A stretch of DNA of 17,736 nucleotides from an uncultured Desulfobacterales bacterium (GCA_945787595.1 CALZJV010000437.1:1-17736), one strand, 5' to 3'; shown: positions 8,063 through 13,883, counted from the first letter of the stretch. Notes: generated by a model not told the origin, from the sequence alone. A program made the numbers and translations.

Positions 8063-8291
8063 TGTTGCAAAAGCCGGAGGGCTTCAAAGCCAAGGCGTCA
8101 AGGGTGAAGTTGTAGTAGTTTACCACGATCCCTTGACAACACAGGATCTGAAGTCCTCCGGCTTTCCCGCAGGGTAAACAACCTGGTGAATTCACAAAGG
8201 TGGATATCCAGAAAATTGTGCAAATGCTAGAATATAGGATATTATAACGGACCATTAGCTACTCTTTGCCATGTTGTTTATGCAACATTGG
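8063..8291 (+). repeat. Dispersed element, copy B (229 bp)
   Basis: Same-orientation partner of 5413-5657, with the same ends (TGTTGCAA on the left, ATGCAACATTGG on the right). In this copy the left third is an almost perfect cruciform. AAAGCCGGAGGGCTTCA at 8070-8086 pairs with 8149-8165 (16 of 17 matches, the remaining pair G-T), and inside it GTCAAGGG (8097-8104) pairs with CCCTTGAC (8130-8137). No coding frame spans it. It looks like a MITE-type or REP-like non-autonomous element. The rest of 8049-8355 holds only an imperfect GGTTTAGCC/GGCTAACC hairpin near 8336-8361, without a T-run. Confidence 0.75.
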
Positions 8292-8355
8292 CGTTTCGTT
8301 GGTGGCGTTCTGCCCTGGCGACCCCAGTTTCGCAGCCGGTTTAGCCGGGTTAGGG

Positions 8356-8772
8356 CTAACCAGTCCATATGGTTGGAATAATCTGCCGTCCATTTTTTCG
8401 ATAAAGCTTAAAATCGCTGTCCAATGTAAATACATGGCTATTTGAATGAAGTTCGCTCATTCTAACCAGACAGGCGTCAGCCATTGACATTGGAACTGAT
8501 TGATACTTTAATAGCAGTCTTCTAATGGTATCAATGTGCTCGTCCAGGTGAAAAGATATCATTAAAATCTTTCGTTGGAGTAGTAGCAGAATCTGATCGC
8601 TGCCGCCTTGTATCGCTGACAACAAAAAGCAAGCTTCAGAAACGACTGCCTCACATGTTAACATAGGCGGAGCTATTTGGTTCCATTGAGCCGCCGTCCA
8701 CTCATGAAACCGATCCCTTCTATTTAAAAAAGCCACTAGCGGACCGGTGTCCATCAATACTCTCTTTTTCAC
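8356..8772 (-). CDS. vapC: PIN-domain toxin, VapC-type ribonuclease
   Basis: 138 residues with the acidic residues of a PIN ribonuclease: D8 in LMDTGPLVAF, E46 in VVSEACFLL, D99 in SMADACLVR and D118/D120 in FTLDSDFKLY. VapC toxins cleave specific RNAs such as initiator tRNA or 23S rRNA with Mg2+ when freed from VapB. Start is GTG at 8772, whose GTGA overlaps the antitoxin stop by four bases, so translation is coupled. The gene looks intact. The RNA target is not predictable from sequence. Confidence 0.88.
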   Translation of the reverse strand: MKKRVLMDTGPLVAFLNRRDRFHEWTAAQWNQIAPPMLTCEAVVSEACFLLSAIQGGSDQILLLLQRKILMISFHLDEHIDTIRRLLLKYQSVPMSMADACLVRMSELHSNSHVFTLDSDFKLYRKNGRQIIPTIWTG

Positions 8773-9008
8773 TGACCGTATCCTTTCAGATGCTCTTTAC
8801 CATAAGAGAGATCCGACGGGCCTTCCAGCGAGCCAACTATGTCTTTAGCCAGATCCAAACAGGAATTCGGGGTAATCGCTTCATTTGCGTTAACAATCGA
8901 TTCAAGTGCTGTGCGAATCAAATCTGATTTACTTTCCCCTCTTTTGGCCGCCGTCGCTGCCAATTTTAAATCCAAATCTTCAGGCACTTTTACGGTCAGC
9001 GTTTTCAT
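8769..9008 (-). CDS. vapB: Ribbon-helix-helix antitoxin of the VapBC pair
   Basis: 79 residues. The first 45 form a ribbon-helix-helix (CopG/MetJ-like) DNA-binding unit: a beta strand KTLTVKVPEDLDLKLAATAA, followed by KRGESKSDLIRTALESIV. The remainder (LDLAKDIVGSLEGPSDLSYG) is the expected toxin-binding tail. It would neutralise the PIN toxin and repress the shared promoter. The start at 9008 is set by GAGGAG seven bases upstream. It overlaps the toxin start by four bases. Confidence 0.87.
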   Translation of the reverse strand: MKTLTVKVPEDLDLKLAATAAKRGESKSDLIRTALESIVNANEAITPNSCLDLAKDIVGSLEGPSDLSYGKEHLKGYGQ

Positions 9009-9040
9009 TTTTTTCTCCTCATGCCAAGCCGGTAATATTA

Positions 9041-9079
9041 ATATGTCATCACAGTAATACGACTTTAAAGATATGTCAA
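9041..9079 (-). promoter_or_regulatory. Promoter and candidate operator of the VapBC pair
   Basis: On the minus strand TTGACA (9079-9074) and TACTGT (9056-9051) are separated by 17 bases, a good sigma-70 arrangement 43 bases before the antitoxin ATG. Two direct copies of ATATGTCA (9041-9048 and 9071-9078 on the + strand), exactly 30 bases apart, lie on and just outside the promoter. They are candidate sites for VapB autoregulation. The promoter elements are seen; the operator role is inference. Confidence 0.55.
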
Positions 9080-9108
9080 TACTGCAAAGTTAAAAAAAGC
9101 CAGCCATT

Positions 9109-9449
9109 TTATGGATTCCAGGGTAAAATTTCTGCTGTTTCAGCCTCCTTCAAGCTTGTGAGGAACGGTTCGAAAAGCCAGTTGGTCCTGGCATCGGGTG
9201 GCAAATACTTACCGGCAATAAGTGCGCGACCCGATTGTCTATTGATGGTTCGCCATCGCACAAACCACCAAAACCCGACCAGCCCCGGTGTCGCTGGCCA
9301 CTATACTGGTGGTCGGCAATTAGCAGATACGTATCAGCTTTGAATGTGAAATACAGAACCGTCCCGGCACCGCAATTCGCGACGGCGTTCTGGGTTAATA
9401 GCAATAACAGCCAAAGGCTGACAAGCAGGCGCCAGGTATATTTTTTCAT
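9109..9449 (-). pseudogene. Broken secreted Nudix-like protein
   Basis: From the ATG at 9449 the frame encodes a signal peptide (MKKYTWRLLVSLWLLLLLTQ, then NAVA before NCGAG), a strand GTVLYFTF, LLIADH and GWSGFGGLCDGEPSIDNR, which looks like the start of a Nudix box (GW..FGG...GE). The catalytic REUxEE part is absent. About 9225-9260 the sensible sequence moves to another minus frame (SGRALIAGKYLPP, NWLFEPFLTSLKEAETAEIL), ending at a stop at 9109-9111. A deletion plus frameshift in one gene is the simplest reading. The Nudix assignment rests on half a motif and is tentative. Confidence 0.45.
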
Positions 9450-9468
9450 GATATATTTTAAGACCCTT

Positions 9469-9536
9469 TTCTCTTTATTGAAGGCTATCAACTTGGATTG
9501 AGGTGTCAATAGTCAATTATCAAGGTAGGCGACCCC
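9469..9536 (+). repeat. Solo 3' end of the dispersed ORF-containing element, copy 1
   Basis: Aligns with 12083-12156 and 13224-13296 through AAGGCTATC, AACTTGGAT, GGTGTCAATAG and a terminal GCGACCCC. In the frame conserved between copies it reads FSLLKAI, then after a one-base loss LGLRCQ and a stop. Only the end of the element is present. This is the most diverged of the three copies. The flanking 9537-9610 holds nothing I recognise. Confidence 0.5.
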
Positions 9537-9610
9537 TTGCTCTTTCTCTTTTTACCAAAATATTTCAGATGGTTGCACGGTAAAGTGTTTTAACGATTAT
9601 TTTCAGCTAC

Positions 9611-9883
9611 TTAAAACTTCATTCGAAAACCTTGACAAATACATATGCTAGTTTGGATGTTCAAATGGTTTAATAAAAAGCATGATTTGGACTGAATATC
9701 AATTACAAGTCCACTCATAGCAATATGCACAGTAAGTGTGGCATCTCTAGCCCAAAGTATGTGTATAAGAACAGCGATTTGTCTGCCATTGATCCGGAAC
9801 CGGATCCCGCTTAGCTCAGCCCCCCGGCACAAAAAGAATGCCCTTCTAAAAATGTCCGTGGTCTCAAGGCTGTTTGCTTTCAA
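9611..9883 (-). pseudogene. Truncated DUF5659-like protein
   Basis: About 90 residues from a TTG start. An excellent Shine-Dalgarno (GGAAGGAGGTGA) ends close upstream, and AGGAGG is eight bases before the TTG. The first 35 residues (LETTDIFRRAFFLC, LSGIRFRINGRQIAV) look like the N-terminal half of small DUF5659-type proteins, whose members begin ETTDxFxxAxxL and have a GRRxxF-like strand. After residue 38 the sequence loses that character (HILWARDATLTVHIAM and on), as after a frameshift or replacement. The strong start signals suggest that an intact gene was once well translated. Function of the family is unknown. Confidence 0.45.
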
Positions 9884-9905
9884 GTCTCTCACCTCCTTCC
9901 TGCCG

Positions 9906-10055
9906 CGTCGAAGGGGCTTGCCCCGAAGACGGGTCTTGATTTTTTGGGGAAGATGCGATAGAAAAAGAAAGCCGTTTCAAAAGGATATCGCCTTTTGGAG
10001 CTTACCCTGGGCCATCAACCGCGACCCGCCAAAGTTACCGTTGATGGCCTTTTTT
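9906..10055. other. Highly structured region: leader of the DUF5659-like gene or a + strand small RNA
   Basis: Three stem-loops follow each other. The first is 9906-9931: CGTC-GAA-GGGGC, loop TT, GCCCC-GAA-GACG, with a symmetric GAA/GAA internal loop. The second is 9978-9997: CAAAAGG, loop ATATCG, CCTTTTG. The third is 10010-10049, with a 10-bp perfect stem. On the + strand the third is followed by T6 and would terminate. On the minus strand the block is the 5' leader of the gene at 9611-9883, with the first hairpin directly before its ribosome-binding site. I do not recognise a known riboswitch class. Which strand is transcribed is not decided. Confidence 0.45.
10010..10055 (+). terminator. 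Intrinsic terminator, + strand
   Basis: GGCCATCAAC (10010-10019) pairs perfectly with GTTGATGGCC (10040-10049) around a 20-base loop, followed immediately by TTTTTT. It lies 30 bases before the promoter of the XRE gene and insulates it from anything upstream. No protein gene on the + strand ends just before it. Confidence 0.6.
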
Positions 10056-10084
10056 CCTTGCCGAACATCCCCGCGTCAAAAACC

Positions 10085-10119
10085 TTGTCAAGACGATTTT
10101 AAGATACTATATTAGTATC
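10085..10119 (+). promoter_or_regulatory. Promoter with overlapping palindromic operator for the XRE gene
   Basis: TTGTCA (10085-10090), a 17-base spacer and TATATT (10108-10113) form a good sigma-70 promoter about 90 bases before the ATG at 10204. The -10 box is the centre of a palindrome, GATACTATATTAGTATC (10103-10119), and a further GATAC half-site follows at 10126-10130. This is the usual arrangement for repression by a helix-turn-helix regulator, so XRE autoregulation is a reasonable inference. Confidence 0.6.
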
Positions 10120-10203
10120 CTCAAAGATACCTTTTGTTAAGAACAAACAAATCCCATGATAGACTACCCTAAAAAATAACCGACCGTCCAAAGGGTGTCT
10201 AAT

Positions 10204-10549
10204 ATGCTATTTCCAAAGCAATTGGTGGCGCTTCGTAAAAAACGAGACTATACTCAACAAATATTGGCCGACAAGATCGGCATTCACGTCACTCAGATAA
10301 AAAGGTATGAGGCAGGGGCAGCAAAGCCTACATACCCTGGAGGTGTTCCGTAAAATCGTGTTGGTGTTAAATGTCAGCGCTGATACGATGCTCTTTGATG
10401 GTGATGAACGCGGACCCGATGACGAGCTGCGACTGCAATTTGAAGCAATCTCCGGCTTTGACGACTCCCAGGAAAAGCAGATTATCAGAGAAGTCCTGGA
10501 GGGCTTAATTCTTAAACATGAAGCCAAGCGGTGGGCGACCACCTCCTAG
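10204..10549 (+). pseudogene. XRE-family helix-turn-helix regulator broken by a 4-nt insertion
   Basis: From the ATG at 10204 the frame reads LVALRKKRDYTQQILADKIG then IHVTQIKRYEAGAAKPT, a standard Cro/C1-type HTH, and stops at 10351. The downstream half is in another frame: LEVFRKIVLVLNVSADTMLF, DERGPDDELRLQFEAISGF and LILKHEAKRW, to a TAG at 10547. Removing four bases from CCTACATACCCTG (10327-10339) restores an uninterrupted protein of about 114 residues, ending in the DELRLQFEA...KHEA.RW tail of a common small XRE subfamily. A DUF433 antitoxin gene follows 25 bases later, perhaps once in one operon. Confidence 0.75.
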
Positions 10550-10574
10550 TTTCGGATTTTCATGAGAGGCTACT

Positions 10575-10811
10575 ATGTACAAGCGTATTTCAGTCGATCC
10601 TAAAATTTGCCATGGGCAGGCCTGCATCAAAGGCACAAGAATCCCGGTGCATCAAATCATCCGGATGTTGGCCAATGGGGATAAGATCCAGGAGCTTCTT
10701 GAAAATTATCCTTCGATAAAAGTTGAAGACATTTATGCTTGCCTTGACTATGCCGCATCGTTGGCCGAAGAGCAGATAACGCCGATTGATCTTACCGAAA
10801 GTGCGATATGA
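10575..10811 (+). CDS. DUF433 antitoxin
   Basis: 78 residues with the DUF433 signature: ISVDPKICHGQACIKGTRIP, VHQIIRMLANGDKIQELLEN and YPSIKVEDIYACLDYAA. DUF433 proteins have a winged helix-turn-helix-like fold and are the antitoxin partners of DUF5615 PIN-like toxins. The stop overlaps the next start in ATGA (10808-10811), the usual coupling. A GAGAGG precedes the ATG by six bases. This gene is intact although its toxin is not. Confidence 0.88.
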   Translation: MYKRISVDPKICHGQACIKGTRIPVHQIIRMLANGDKIQELLENYPSIKVEDIYACLDYAASLAEEQITPIDLTESAI

Positions 10812-11167
10812 AAGTTCTCGTGGACGAGAATATACCGTTGATTACCGTCGAAGAGCTGCGTTTAAAAGGATTTGATGTTATCGATATTCGCGGAAGTGCC
10901 GAGCAGGGAATAACCGATGAAGTGCTGTGACAAAAAGCGCAACAAGAAAAGAGGATATTCATTACAACTGATAAGGGATTTTCTATTCATCGCGATGAAG
11001 CCCATCACGGTATTTTGATCGTACGCCTTAAACAGCCAACCAGATTAAAAATCCATCAGCGTGTCATGCAGGCGATAACAAAATATTCTGAACAACAGTG
11101 GCACGGGCTGATGGTTGTCATGCGTGACGTTGTTCAAAGCTCCTGGAAGTCTCGCCAAAAAGAATAA
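10808..11167 (+). pseudogene. DUF5615 PIN-like toxin with an in-frame TGA
   Basis: From the ATG overlapping the antitoxin stop the frame reads MKVLVDENIPLITVEELRLK and GFDVIDIRGSAEQGITDEVL, then TGA at codon 41 (10928-10930), then continues without further stops as QKAQQEKRIFITTDKGFSIH to RDVVQSSWKSRQKE and a TAA at 11165. D6/E7 and D55 (TTDK) are the expected acidic residues. The TGA could come from a TGG codon by one base change. No SECIS-like hairpin follows it, so selenocysteine is unlikely. The gene is best seen as freshly inactivated, leaving only the antitoxin active. Confidence 0.8.
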
Positions 11168-11228
11168 GACGGTACGTCGGCGAAGTTGCTTCTACGCTTG
11201 CAGACGGTCAGATTTGATAGCTACATAT

Positions 11229-11298
11229 TGTGCCCTTATCAGACAGAATTTTTTCTATTTTAATCGATAGCGGTAAAATGCCGTCCGATAAGGCCACA
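11229..11298. repeat. Inverted repeat, 16-base arms
   Basis: TGTGCCCTTATCAGAC (11229-11244) is matched by GTCCGATAAGGCCACA (11283-11298) as an inverted copy, with 14 of 16 positions pairing. A related half (GCCACAAATCCCCTGATAAG) occurs at 11408-11427, and TTGTGGC (11367-11373) pairs with GCCACAA (11408-11414). No gene lies in 11168-11485. The region looks like the debris of palindromic elements. Confidence 0.45.
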
Positions 11299-11462
11299 AA
11301 TACACGCCAGCTAAACTCCTCAATCTAAATAATCAGAAGTGAAGTTCCGTCTGAAAGCGGAGCCCCTTGTGGCAGCACCCCACTCCGTGCCTATCATTAC
11401 GGCATTCGCCACAAATCCCCTGATAAGGATCGGGTCATTTTAGCTTGGTAATAAAAACAAAG

Positions 11463-11494
11463 AGGCAGTCAAAGATTAATCTCCGACTGCCTTT
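11463..11494 (+). terminator. Possible weak terminator hairpin
   Basis: AGGCAGTC (11463-11470) pairs with GACTGCCT (11485-11492) around a 14-base loop, followed by only a short T-run (TTTGCTTT). It lies 300 bases after the toxin remnant. It may instead be part of the repeat that begins at 11486. Confidence 0.3.
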
Positions 11495-11536
11495 GCTTTC
11501 ATCAATATTTATGATTTAAGATGCGACCCTTATCTT
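11486..11536 (+). repeat. 51-bp repeat ending in GCGACCC, first copy
   Basis: Aligns with 12169-12221. Shared blocks are ACTGCCTT, GCTTTC, TCAATA, ATTTAAGA and TCTTT. It contains AAGATGCGACCC (11518-11529), the same terminal sequence as the right end of the 257 bp element at 11900-12156, so it is probably the solo right end of another copy. Confidence 0.5.
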
Positions 11537-11646
11537 TTCCCGCAAAAATGCTTGTTGTCGGATTTATCCTGAATATTGCCGGGGCCCTGTTGATTTCAAG
11601 CTGGGTTTTGATTGTTGTGGATCGATTGTATGGCCTAATGCGGTAG
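11521..11646 (+). other. Small ORF with one membrane segment
   Basis: 41 codons from the ATG inside the GATGCGACCC repeat end, or 32 from ATG 11548 (MLVVGFILNIAGALLISSWV then LIVVDRLYGLMR). It is one hydrophobic helix with a basic end. The composition recalls the last helix of an SLC13/DASS-type permease, so this may be a C-terminal scrap of a transporter. No ribosome-binding site supports it as an independent gene. Low certainty. Confidence 0.25.
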
Positions 11647-11734
11647 TAAGAAGTTGAGTAATTGTCAAGGCAGCAGGTTCGCTTTATATGATAAAAATAG
11701 AGGATGACTGGATTCTATTTTAATATTCAATATA

Positions 11735-11824
11735 GACAGGATTTACTGGATTATTTGGAAATTTTATATTCCCGGTTTCCGGATGAAACCGTGAAAAAAT
11801 CCAATTCACCCTGTTGATCCTGTC
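11735..11824. repeat. Long imperfect palindrome of the 'ACAGGATT' type
   Basis: GACAGGATTTACTGGATT (11735-11752) and the inverted arm AATCC...GATCCTGTC (11798-11824) enclose a smaller perfect hairpin, GGTTTC-CGGAT-GAAACC (11774-11790). The outer arms pair imperfectly (GACAGGAT on both ends). This pattern resembles the widespread short intergenic palindromes containing CAGGATTAACAGGATT-like words found in many Desulfobacterota genomes. No coding potential is seen. Confidence 0.45.
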
Positions 11825-11989
11825 AGATAAAAAGTATTTAAAAAGAATCCATTCCATTTAGGTTAAATCCGCACTGGCAAATATGACAGCGGGTAAACTA
11901 GGGGTCGCATCTAAATTATTTACTATACTATTCTTAACCCGATTAACCCTACCTTTCAACCGGCGGTTGCTGCTGATCTGCTCTGAAAT

Positions 11990-12133
11990 ATGCTTATACC
12001 GGAACGTTACCGCTGCTCAGCATATCCAGTTTACAAATTCAACACCGTCGAGAATCCTTTGGAAATTAAAGTGGAGGATTTACTTTCATTCGGTTTATGC
12101 GAGGCTATAAAACTTGGATGGTGGTGTCAATAG
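11990..12133 (+). other. 47-codon ORF inside the 257-bp element
   Basis: The frame reads MLIPERYRCSAYPVYKFNTV, ENPLEIKVEDLLSFGLCEAI and KLGWWCQ. The C-terminal LLSFGLCEAIKLGWW is preserved at protein level in the copy at 13224-13296 (FLSFALCKAIEIGWW) and partly at 9469-9536, where the third-base differences keep the residues. That suggests a real, repeated coding tail rather than chance. I cannot name the family. It has no ribosome-binding site of note and may be the end of a longer element-encoded protein. Confidence 0.35.
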
Positions 12134-12156
12134 TTTAGGATTAAGATGCGAGCCCT
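12083..12156 (+). repeat. 3' end of the dispersed ORF-containing element, copy 2
   Basis: CTTTCATTCGGTTTATGCGA at the left, then GGCTATAAAACTTGGATGG, TGGTGTCAATAGTTTA, and the end GATGCGAGCCCT. Aligns closely with 13224-13296 and less well with 9469-9536. It forms the right-hand third of the 257-bp element. Confidence 0.6.
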
Positions 12157-12168
12157 GGTTTCCATCCA

Positions 12169-12221
12169 ACTGCCTTCGCTTTCTTCAATACTAAATATTT
12201 AAGACCAGATCCCTTGTCTTT
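12169..12221 (+). repeat. 51-bp repeat, second copy
   Basis: Partner of 11486-11536 (ACTGCCTTCGCTTTCTTCAA here, ACTGCCTTTGCTTTCATCAA there). It lies just outside the right end of the 257-bp element and before the stop of the secreted Ig-like protein gene. Confidence 0.45.
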
Positions 12222-12237
12222 ACGATAATTAATCTAA

Positions 12238-13011
12238 TTACATAGGTATCCCAGTCGTAATACAGTACATTGAAGTCATTCCCGGTGATCCTCGATCTGT
12301 GCAATAGGGAAGTTCTATAGGAGACGACCAAAAACAAGGATACTCTTGTCGATCAGAGTCACCAACTAAGCCCGTTGATATAACATCAATGCATTCTGTA
12401 CCGGGATCGGGTGCTGGGTTACATGAATAAGGTGATTGATTGCCGCAAGGAGGTTCTACGTATAAGCATGTGCCAAGGAAATGGTTGCGATTGCTGATCC
12501 TCTGTTCCTGTCTATATTGCCCTTCAACTCTTTCCCATGTGTACCCATCCACGCGTAACGTCATTGGACCGGGAATGACACAATCATTGCCTATCGTCTG
12601 CCAATGTCCATCCGCAAGCCTGACGTAACCGGTAGCTTCTTCTCCCCTCTTATCAACAACTGTTATCGTGGCGACGCAATCGCCAGTATTATCCGCATTA
12701 ATAACATTATCCAAATCATTAGTTTGACCCTGATCCAACCAAAATCCATTGTTGTTTACTGTCCAAATATATGGTGGTAGTCCTCCAACGACACTTATGG
12801 TTTTAATACCGCCTCGATCGATTTTATCATTCGGATAAACTGGACTGCCCCATTTAAGACGCCAGCCTTCAGGATATTCCACGGTTCCTTGGATAGTTGA
12901 GATATTGGGAGGGCAGTCAGGGCAGGGGTCTGCTGAGACGCCAGTTAAACTTAAACAAAAAACAATTGCCGCAATCAGAAGAAACGCTTTGAATGGTTTG
13001 CTTTTTAACAT
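12238..13011 (-). CDS. Secreted protein with an Ig-like domain
   Basis: 257 residues. A classical signal peptide (hydrophobic AFLLIAAIVFCLSLTG, cleavage expected after VSA at residue 27) predicts export. Residues about 70-131 form one Ig-like module of the kind SVVGGLPPYIWTV...GFWLDQGQTN...VATITVVDKRGEE..GYVR, where the family has GGTPPYxWSVSGTGFxL...ATITVTDACG. The final 110 residues are Cys-rich and lack known motifs. AAGGG seven bases before the ATG supports the start. Such modules are common in surface and RHS-associated proteins of Desulfobacterota. It lies about 400 bases downstream of the immunity gene on the same strand, so a functional link is possible but unproven. Confidence 0.7.
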   Translation of the reverse strand: MLKSKPFKAFLLIAAIVFCLSLTGVSADPCPDCPPNISTIQGTVEYPEGWRLKWGSPVYPNDKIDRGGIKTISVVGGLPPYIWTVNNNGFWLDQGQTNDLDNVINADNTGDCVATITVVDKRGEEATGYVRLADGHWQTIGNDCVIPGPMTLRVDGYTWERVEGQYRQEQRISNRNHFLGTCLYVEPPCGNQSPYSCNPAPDPGTECIDVISTGLVGDSDRQEYPCFWSSPIELPYCTDRGSPGMTSMYCITTGIPM

Positions 13012-13223
13012 GTTGCTACCCTTTATTTTATATTCTTTATCAAGTCTGATCCTGCCAAAAACCTACCGCAGATGTGGGCTTTCATTGAAAGAATTCTTTC
13101 GTCTTCCGGATAAAGCGTTTGGACTGCACTGTCAGTCGCCCACCTTCGACAACTTGCTATTCGTGCGCCTTACTCATTGGGCTATTTATGTTAAGAATGA
13201 AGAGTTGACCCTGCTGCTGTTTT

Positions 13224-13296
13224 CTTTCATTCGCCTTATGTAAGGCTATCGAAATTGGATGGTGGTGACGATAGTTTATAATTAATGGCTGACCCC
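13224..13296 (+). repeat. 3' end of the dispersed ORF-containing element, copy 3
   Basis: CTTTCATTCGCCTTATGTAA, GGCTATCG, AAATTGGATGGTGGTGACGA, TAGTTTATAATTAATGGCTG and ACCCC, matching copy 2 nearly base for base in the left half. The conserved frame encodes SFALCKAIEIGWW and a stop. It sits in the 397-bp gap between the Ig-like gene and the immunity gene. The rest of that gap (13012-13223 and 13297-13407) has no gene I can support. Confidence 0.55.
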
Positions 13297-13407
13297 TTTG
13301 TTTTACTTTATATTTGCCTATTTTTATAAAATCGTTGCCTGTTATTCACTATTCAAGCCCCGACCCCAATTTTTACTAAAGGCTTGTTTCTGTCTAAAAA
13401 TGTTGAT

Positions 13408-13872
13408 TTAAAATGGAATAGCCTTGAAGCAAACATTGTCATTTGCATCAATGTAATAGATGCCTTTGAGCTCACCTTTAATAGGATACAACTCAAAAGT
13501 GTCTTCACTTTCAAACCTGATAGGGAAAGATTTACTGCTCAGTATTCCCTTGGCCTGGTCAAAATCCGTATCTTCAGGTTCAATCATACCGTTCCAGAAA
13601 GCTATGCCAGATTTACCTATTTCATCAAAAAACATCACTGGTTTGAGATATTCTACATTTCTTGGTTCTCCCCAGTAGATGTAACCATAGTACTTTTTGC
13701 CAGTTTGATCTTCGAATTTCGTTTTTACAATGAGCTGCAAATCTTCAAGTTGCATCTTGTCTGTCACTGGTCTAACAGTTTCTTCGTCTTCGACGGTATC
13801 ATCCATTGGGAAAACCCAAACAGGATGTTTATCTAAATCTTTCGGTTCTAAATCATATAGCTGTTTATCCAT
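13408..13872 (-). CDS. Probable immunity protein for the RHS toxin tip
   Basis: 154 residues, soluble, acidic, with no signal peptide. It starts 11 bases after the RHS stop, with AAGGA eight bases before the ATG, the exact place and spacing of a cognate immunity gene. The sequence (HPVWVFPMDD, ETVRPVTD, FPIRFESEDTFELYPIKGEL and GIYYID) resembles a widespread small-protein pattern, HPVWxF...DETxVRPx...FPIxF...GxLxGxxY. I recall that pattern from polymorphic-toxin neighbourhoods but cannot name it. It would bind and block the C-terminal toxin in the cytoplasm. Like the toxin tip it is AT-richer than the RHS core. The neighbourhood argument is strong; the mechanism is inference. Confidence 0.7.
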   Translation of the reverse strand: MDKQLYDLEPKDLDKHPVWVFPMDDTVEDEETVRPVTDKMQLEDLQLIVKTKFEDQTGKKYYGYIYWGEPRNVEYLKPVMFFDEIGKSGIAFWNGMIEPEDTDFDQAKGILSSKSFPIRFESEDTFELYPIKGELKGIYYIDANDNVCFKAIPF

Positions 13873-13883
13873 TTTGAATATCC

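Larger units (their letters stand above)
11900..12156 (+). mobile_element. 257-bp element with terminal inverted repeats (MITE- or REP-transposon-like)
   Basis: The left end AGGGGTCGCATCTAAATTAT and the inverse of the right end (AGGGCTCGCATCTTAAT) match at 12 of the first 13 positions, with weaker similarity continuing to about base 27. The right end sequence also occurs at 11518-11529 as a solo end. GGGGTCGCATCT-like ends are, as I recall them, associated with IS200/REP-type Y1 transposases in Desulfobacterota, but no transposase gene is present here. The interior carries a 47-codon ORF. I see no target-site duplication. Confidence 0.55.

Noticed and set aside
10204..10549. Programmed ribosomal frameshift in the XRE gene
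   Set aside because: The expected protein is restored by removing four bases at a partly repeated TACATAC, without a slippery site or a downstream structure at the joint; mutation is simpler.
10928..10930. In-frame TGA in the DUF5615 gene as a selenocysteine codon
   Set aside because: No hairpin of SECIS type follows the TGA, the family has no known selenocysteine, and a TGG-to-TGA change explains it more simply.
12905..13243. 112-codon + strand ORF covering the gap between the Ig-like and immunity genes
   Set aside because: Its first third is antisense to the signal peptide of the secreted protein and its end is repeat copy 3; the middle shows no recognisable protein signature.
13384..13836. 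150-codon + strand open frame over the immunity gene
   Set aside because: The minus-strand frame has a ribosome-binding site, correct operon spacing after the RHS stop and sensible composition; the + frame is Phe/Ile-rich antisense.
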